From contig JBDHWD010000105.1 in NCBI GenBank assembly GCA_039810005.1, positions 1 to 10,337 of the forward strand: 10,337 bases of DNA, written 5' to 3'. The notes below the pieces were generated by a model. That model searched no databases, was not told the origin of the DNA, and saw only the letters and a list, made by a program, of their open reading frames with translations. Source of the DNA: JAMLIA01 sp039810005 (GTDB lineage Bacteria; Chloroflexota; Chloroflexia; Thermomicrobiales; CFX8). The translations under genes and the position numbers were made by a program. Below are positions 6,206-10,337 of the stretch, in pieces (the first letter of the stretch is position 1; each line of letters starts with the position of its first letter).

Positions 6206-9200
6206 TCAGGCCGTCTCGTACTCCTCAACAGCGCGGATCGCTTCTTCAAGGCGCAGGGAAAGCACTCTGGAGACGCCGTCGCCGCTCATGGTGACGCCGT
6301 AGAGGGTGTCTGCGCCTTCGATTGTGCCGCGGTTGTGGGTGATGACGACGAACTGGGTGCTGTGCGCGAGGTCGCGGAGCTCGTCGCGGAAGCGCACGAC
6401 GTTCGATTCGTCCAGTGCAGCGTCAACCTCGTCCAGCAGACAGAACGGGCTGGGGTTGACGCGCTGGATCGCGATCAGCAGTGCGACGGCAGTGAGCGAG
6501 CGTTCGCCGCCGGAGAGGGCGGTCAGGTTCTGCAATCGCTTGCCAGGTGGCTGGGCAACGATGTCGATGCTGGCTGCGCCATCGTCGTTTGTCGCCAGGA
6601 CGAGCCGGGCCATGCCGCCGCCGAACAGGCGGGTGAAGGTGCGCTCGAATGCGACGGCCACTTCGCGAAATGTCTCATTGAACTGCGTCGCCATGCGGCT
6701 GTTCAGATCGTTCAGCACTCGCCGCAGGTTCGCGGCTGCCTGTTCGACATCATCCAGCTGCTGCCGCAGGTGGGCCAGCCGCGCCGCTTCGGACTCGTGC
6801 TGCTCCAGGACATCTTCGCTGACGGCACTCATCCGCCGCAGTCGATCGCGGAGGCGGCCGATCTCGCGTTCGTCGACCGGCGGCTCGCCCTCCTCGGCAA
6901 TGCCGAGCGACGTCGGGTCGTCAATGCCGAGGTCATTGCGGATGCGCTCGGCGAGGAAGACCTGCTCGTCCTGCATCCGGGCGTGCCGTAGCGCGTCCTG
7001 ATCGCGCGCCCGCTCGGCCGCGCGGATGAGCTCTGTCGCGCGATCCAGGTTGCGCTCGGCTGCCGCGTACGATTCCTGAATAGTCTCACGAGCTGCACGT
7101 AATGTCGGGAGCTCGGCGGTCGCTTCGGCGAGCAGTCGCTCCAGGTTGGCGATAGATTGCTCAGCGCTCTGGCGCTCTCGATCGGCCTGCTGACGCCGCG
7201 TCGCTAGCTCCTCAACCTCGCGGTCGCGGGCCGCGATGCCGCGCTCGGCAGCGGCGATGCGCTCGCTGATGCGGCGCTCGGCTGCGGTCGTTGCGCGCAG
7301 TCGCTCGCGGGTTTCGGCAAGCGTCGCACCGAGCTGGTTGTCGGCGCTACCAACGTGCTCGTCCGCCGCTTCAAGCTGGTGGACGACCGCGGCTCGCTCG
7401 CCGGTGAGTGCTTCGTAGTCAGCGGCGAGCGCTGCCAGCTTCTCTCGCGCCTGATCCTCGGCCGAATCCAGATCGCGTGCGTGGCCGGCGGCGCGTTCTG
7501 CCTGCTCGCGGGCGCTGGCGGTAGCGGCGTTGGCGGCCTTCAGCTCGGCTCGGGCGCGTTCCAGTGCGGATCTGGTCGCGCGCTGCTGACCAGCAAGCAT
7601 CTCGATTTCACCGCGCAGCGAGGCGATCCGCTCGGCAATCGCCGTCTCCTTGTTCGCGCCATCGAGCAGCGCATCGCGCTCTGTCTCCAGTGCGGTCGTC
7701 GCCGCAGCGATGCGCGCTGGCAGCGCTCGGCGCTCGCGTTCGCGGGCGAGCAGACCGCTGTCCCTGCCACGGTCGCCGCCAGTAACCGCGCCGGACGGTC
7801 GGGTGATTTCACCGGACAACGTGACGAGTGTCCAGCCGCGGGCCTGCTGTAGCAGCCGTCGCGCTGCTTCGAGGTTGCGGACGATCAGCGTGCGACCGAT
7901 GGCCTGCTCGATCACCGGGCGTACCTGCTCGGGAAACCGGATCAGCTCGGCGGCCACGCCAACGAGGTCGGGATCGCGCACGTCGAGATCGAGTGAGCGC
8001 GGCGCGCGAACGGTGTCGAGCGGTTGGAATGTCGCGCGTCCGGCGCGGGTGCGCTTCAAATAGTCGATGGCGGTCTGCGCATCGTCCCAACGCTCGACGA
8101 TCAGGTCTTGTAGATGTCCACCGAGCGCGACCTCAATGGCCGTCTCCAGCTCCTTCGGCGCTTCGATGACTTCAGCGACGGTGCCGACCAGCCCGGGAAG
8201 CGTCAGATCACCACCACGCGCTGCCCGGATAACGGCGCGGACACCGGCATACAGACCATCGCCAGTAGCATGGGTGCGCTCCAGCAAATCGAGCCGCGCA
8301 CGAAGGGTAGCCAGCTCGTGCGCCGCATCGTCGACCTGTCGGCGGCGCGTCGCGAGTGATTCGCGGAGCTGCTTTGCATCCGCCTCGGCGGTGGAGAGCG
8401 CCGCTGTCGCACGCTCGACCTCGGCCGCCTGATCTTCGGCGTGCTGCTCCTCAACCTCAATCGCCTGCCTGGCGGCATCGAGCCGCTCGGTGGCCCGCGC
8501 GATCGTTGCGTCGGCATTGGCGACCTGTGTGTCGGCGGCGGTGCGCCGGTCGGCCAGTCCGGCGACTGAGCTCTCCAGCGCCGCAACCTCACGCGCCAGG
8601 TTTACCGAGCGCTGGTCGATGCGGTCGAGCGTCTGGCGCAGCTCGTCGCGCCGACGGCGGGCGACATCCAGCGCCGCGTTGTGCTCTGCCACCTGCCGCT
8701 CCAGCTCGGCGACGTCCCCGGCCAGCGCCTCGCGCTGCTGCGCCAGCGTCCTGGCCTCGCGGGTGGCCGACTCGTGGTCGCGCTCCAGCTCGGCGCGGCG
8801 CTCGTGGATGTCGGCAGCCCGCTGGTCGGCCGAGCGCAACTGGGCATCCAGCAGCGCGCGCTGATGACGGGCGTCGGCGACGGCTCTGTCGCGCTCACTG
8901 ACGCGCTGGGTCAGCCCGGCGAGTGCATCGGCGATGCGACGGTCCTCGGCGCGTAGCTCGGCCAGCCGTTGGGCGGCGATCGTGTGCTCGCGCTCGCGCG
9001 CCTCGAAGCTGGCATCTGCGGCATCGAACGTCTGCTGCGCGGCATCGACGTTCGCCTGCGCCGCCTGCCAAAGCGTCCGGTAGTAGCGGCGCTGCAGATC
9101 CCGGAGCTGGTCGCGCACCGCGCCGTACTCACGGGCCATCCTGGCCTGCCGTTCCAGCGAGCGGACGCGCGGCTCCAGCTCGGAGAGGATGTCGTGCAGT

Positions 9201-9766
9201 CGCTGGGCGTTCCCGGCAGCTTCGGCAAGACCACGTTCGGCTTCATTCGCCCGCATCCGCAGTCCGGAGATGCCGGCCGCGTGCTCAAAGAGGCCGCGCC
9301 GCTCTTCGGGCCGCTGGCTCAGCGCAGCATCAACGAGCCCCTGCCCAATGATCGTGTAGGCCTGCCCAATTGGCGCAACGAGCTGCTGGATGTCTTTCAG
9401 ACGCACGCGGCTGCCGTTAATCAGGTACTGATTCTCGCCACCACGGAAGGCGCGGCGGGCGATCGAGATTTCGGCGAAGGGGAGCGGCAGATCGCCGTCG
9501 CTGTTGTCCAGCGTTAGCGTGACCTCGGCCATTGTCTGCTGCGCGCGCTTGTCAGAGCCGGCGAAGATGACGTCGTCGGTGCGTCGGCTGCGCAGGTTGG
9601 CGTAACCCTGCTCGCCGAGTACCCAGCGCAGTGCTTCGGCCACGTTGGATTTGCCCGACCCGTTCGGTCCGATGATCGCGGTGATCCCGCGATCGAAGAC
9701 GAACGGCGTCGAGCCGGCAAAGCTCTTGAACCCATGAATATCGAGTTGCTTGAGGAGGACCGTCAT
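6206..9766 (-). CDS. smc: Chromosome segregation protein SMC (condensin ATPase)
   Basis: This 1186-residue protein has the usual length of bacterial SMC. The N-terminal head begins LKQLDIHGFKSFAG and has Walker A GPNGSGKSN (33-41), the R-loop region LRSRRTDDVIFAGS (58-71) and the Q-loop region YTIIGQG (137-143). Two long Ala/Arg/Glu-rich coiled coils (about 170-500 and 680-1000) flank the hinge (about 503-670, from GDGLYAGVRAV through VTLSGEITRPSGAVTGG). The C-terminal head has the ABC signature LSGGERS (1084-1090), Walker B FCLLDEVD (1108-1115, catalytic Glu1113), the D-loop AALDESN and the His-switch ITHN (1142-1145). As a homodimer with ScpA/ScpB it clamps and extrudes DNA loops to compact and segregate the chromosome. 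scpA, scpB, rnc and ftsY are not in this window. It converges on the M20 gene. ATG 9766 is the only start matching the family's N-terminus; its ribosome site is weak (GGGGG about 12 bases away). No damage is visible. Confidence 0.99.
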   Translation of the reverse strand: MTVLLKQLDIHGFKSFAGSTPFVFDRGITAIIGPNGSGKSNVAEALRWVLGEQGYANLRSRRTDDVIFAGSDKRAQQTMAEVTLTLDNSDGDLPLPFAEISIARRAFRGGENQYLINGSRVRLKDIQQLVAPIGQAYTIIGQGLVDAALSQRPEERRGLFEHAAGISGLRMRANEAERGLAEAAGNAQRLHDILSELEPRVRSLERQARMAREYGAVRDQLRDLQRRYYRTLWQAAQANVDAAQQTFDAADASFEAREREHTIAAQRLAELRAEDRRIADALAGLTQRVSERDRAVADARHQRALLDAQLRSADQRAADIHERRAELERDHESATREARTLAQQREALAGDVAELERQVAEHNAALDVARRRRDELRQTLDRIDQRSVNLAREVAALESSVAGLADRRTAADTQVANADATIARATERLDAARQAIEVEEQHAEDQAAEVERATAALSTAEADAKQLRESLATRRRQVDDAAHELATLRARLDLLERTHATGDGLYAGVRAVIRAARGGDLTLPGLVGTVAEVIEAPKELETAIEVALGGHLQDLIVERWDDAQTAIDYLKRTRAGRATFQPLDTVRAPRSLDLDVRDPDLVGVAAELIRFPEQVRPVIEQAIGRTLIVRNLEAARRLLQQARGWTLVTLSGEITRPSGAVTGGDRGRDSGLLARERERRALPARIAAATTALETERDALLDGANKETAIAERIASLRGEIEMLAGQQRATRSALERARAELKAANAATASAREQAERAAGHARDLDSAEDQAREKLAALAADYEALTGERAAVVHQLEAADEHVGSADNQLGATLAETRERLRATTAAERRISERIAAAERGIAARDREVEELATRRQQADRERQSAEQSIANLERLLAEATAELPTLRAARETIQESYAAAERNLDRATELIRAAERARDQDALRHARMQDEQVFLAERIRNDLGIDDPTSLGIAEEGEPPVDEREIGRLRDRLRRMSAVSEDVLEQHESEAARLAHLRQQLDDVEQAAANLRRVLNDLNSRMATQFNETFREVAVAFERTFTRLFGGGMARLVLATNDDGAASIDIVAQPPGKRLQNLTALSGGERSLTAVALLIAIQRVNPSPFCLLDEVDAALDESNVVRFRDELRDLAHSTQFVVITHNRGTIEGADTLYGVTMSGDGVSRVLSLRLEEAIRAVEEYETA

Positions 9767-9808
9767 CCGGCGCTCATGACCCCCACATCACGCCCGCACC
9801 AAGTCTCG

Positions 9809-9817
9809 ATGCTACCA
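9809..9817 (-). promoter_or_regulatory. Candidate extended -10 element for smc
   Basis: On the minus strand this reads TGGTAGCAT: a TGn extension followed by TAGCAT, which matches four of six bases of the -10 consensus. It lies about 45 bases upstream of the smc start. The -35 position (near 9832-9837) shows no match and is covered by an inverted repeat. Weak evidence only. Confidence 0.3.
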
Positions 9818-9827
9818 CGCAGACACG

Positions 9828-9852
9828 TTCAGGCATGAGGATTGCGCCTGAA
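9828..9852. promoter_or_regulatory. Inverted repeat in the smc/PRC-barrel divergent region, operator-like
   Basis: TTCAGGC (9828-9834) and GCCTGAA (9846-9852) are perfect reverse complements separated by 11 bases. CAC/GTG flanks extend the symmetry with one bulge. Half-site centres are 18 bases apart, close to two helical turns, as for a dimeric regulator. It lies 61 bases from the smc start and 93 from the PRC-barrel start, overlapping the expected -35 of smc. It could equally be an RNA hairpin. Confidence 0.4.
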
Positions 9853-9933
9853 GTGCTGGATGGCTCGTGCTGGTCGACGACAATGCAGTTGACGTAATCA
9901 CGATCCAGGTTCGCCGTCTTCGCAATGCAACAG

Positions 9934-9941
9934 AGAGGAAG
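9934..9941 (+). promoter_or_regulatory. Ribosome binding site of the PRC-barrel gene
   Basis: AGAGGAAG has its AGGA core six bases before ATG 9946. This ideal spacing fixes the start of the truncated gene at the window end. Confidence 0.75.
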
Positions 9942-9945
9942 CTGG

Positions 9946-10337
9946 ATGGATCTCAGGAAGATCAAGGGGCGGGCGGTTGTCGCAATCGCCTCGGGCGAGA
10001 AGGTTGGCGAGGTCGATGACGTGGTCATCGATGGGCAGGAGCGGCGTGTCGCGGCGTTCAATGTCAGCGAGGGCGGATTCCTGCGCAAGCATCACGTCTA
10101 CCTGACATACGACGGCGTGAGCTCGATCGGCGAGGATGCCGTCATGGTGCAGGCCGATGACGTGTTCCGCCAGTCATACGGCGACCGCGCCGACGGCTAT
10201 TTCACACTGGAATCTCTCACGAAGGTGCGCGTCGTAACGGAGTCCGGCACCTATCTGGGCGATGTCGCCTCGGCGTATTTCGAGCCGACTGATGGTCGTC
10301 TGACCGAGATCGAGGTCGGCACCGGAGGGTTCTTCCG
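9946..10337 (+). CDS. PRC-barrel domain protein, 3' end outside window
   Basis: The frame is open from ATG 9946 to the window end (130 complete codons), so the gene is cut at its 3' side. Residues 1-75 form a PRC-barrel: MDLRKIKGRAVVAIASGE, then KVGEVDDVVIDG, RRVAAFNVSEGGF, HHVYLTYDGVSSIG and EDAVMVQ, which match the family's repeated beta-strands (a start near K-G-x-x-V, the G-x-V-x-D-V turn, a late I-G-x-D-A-V). A second copy starts near residue 88 (LTKVRVVTESGTYLGDVASAYFEPTDGRLTEIEVG) and runs off the end, so this is a tandem PRC-barrel protein. No signal peptide or membrane segment is visible in this part. PRC-barrels occur in RimM, photosynthetic reaction centre H subunits and many small stress or sporulation-type proteins, so function stays open. 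It is transcribed away from smc. Confidence 0.85.
   Translation, partial: MDLRKIKGRAVVAIASGEKVGEVDDVVIDGQERRVAAFNVSEGGFLRKHHVYLTYDGVSSIGEDAVMVQADDVFRQSYGDRADGYFTLESLTKVRVVTESGTYLGDVASAYFEPTDGRLTEIEVGTGGFF

Noticed and set aside
7355..7852. 165-codon plus-strand frame inside smc
   Set aside because: It lies opposite the SMC hinge-proximal coiled coil and its composition is what antisense of Ala/Arg/Glu codons gives.
9889..9917. TTGACG as the -35 of a promoter for the PRC-barrel gene
   Set aside because: No -10-like hexamer lies at 16-18 bases; the sequence there is GC-rich (around CGCCGT).

Overview
This 10.3 kb window is a dense, GC-rich bacterial chromosome segment. It holds six plus-strand genes (1-6045), the minus-strand smc gene (6206-9766) and the start of a divergent plus-strand gene (9946 to the window end). 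The gene families (a class III CoA-transferase, a MaoC plus MmgE/PrpD pair, a baeRF/Balon-like protein, a PRC-barrel protein) and the high GC suggest a soil or thermophilic lineage such as Chloroflexota (Thermomicrobia/Sphaerobacter-like). That placement is an inference from style and content, since the window has no rRNA or other decisive marker.

Region 1 (1-1548): the tail of a CaiB/BaiF CoA-transferase whose first few residues lie before the window, followed after 39 bases by a 121-residue NTF2/SnoaL-like protein. Region 2 (1549-2872): a 238-base non-coding leader with three small hairpins, then a 361-residue baeRF-type protein with the fold of aeRF1/Pelota, related to the ribosome hibernation factor Balon. 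Region 3 (2914-6045): a MaoC-like hydratase and an MmgE/PrpD lyase joined by an ATGA stop/start overlap, then an M20 amidohydrolase 37 bases later. Region 4 (6046-6205): the gap between the converging M20 and smc genes is filled almost exactly by one nested inverted-repeat element that looks like a small non-autonomous (MITE/REP-type) repeat. Region 5 (6206-9766): a complete 1186-residue SMC condensin ATPase. Region 6 (9767-10337): a divergent intergenic region with a 7-bp inverted repeat, then a PRC-barrel gene cut by the window end.

The CoA-transferase, MaoC hydratase, MmgE/PrpD lyase and M20 amidohydrolase together look like a catabolic module. A plausible logic is amide or peptide-type hydrolysis, CoA activation of a carboxylic acid, then hydration/dehydration of an unsaturated (di)carboxylic intermediate. 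Known itaconate/mesaconate/methylcitrate-type chemistries use these families, but no citramalyl-CoA/malyl-CoA lyase is visible here, so the substrate is unknown. The baeRF gene sits between the two halves with its own leader and may be independently expressed. SMC and the PRC-barrel protein are likely unrelated housekeeping genes. No tRNA, rRNA, CRISPR array, transposase, integrase or phage gene was seen, and no stretch longer than 300 bases lacks a gene.
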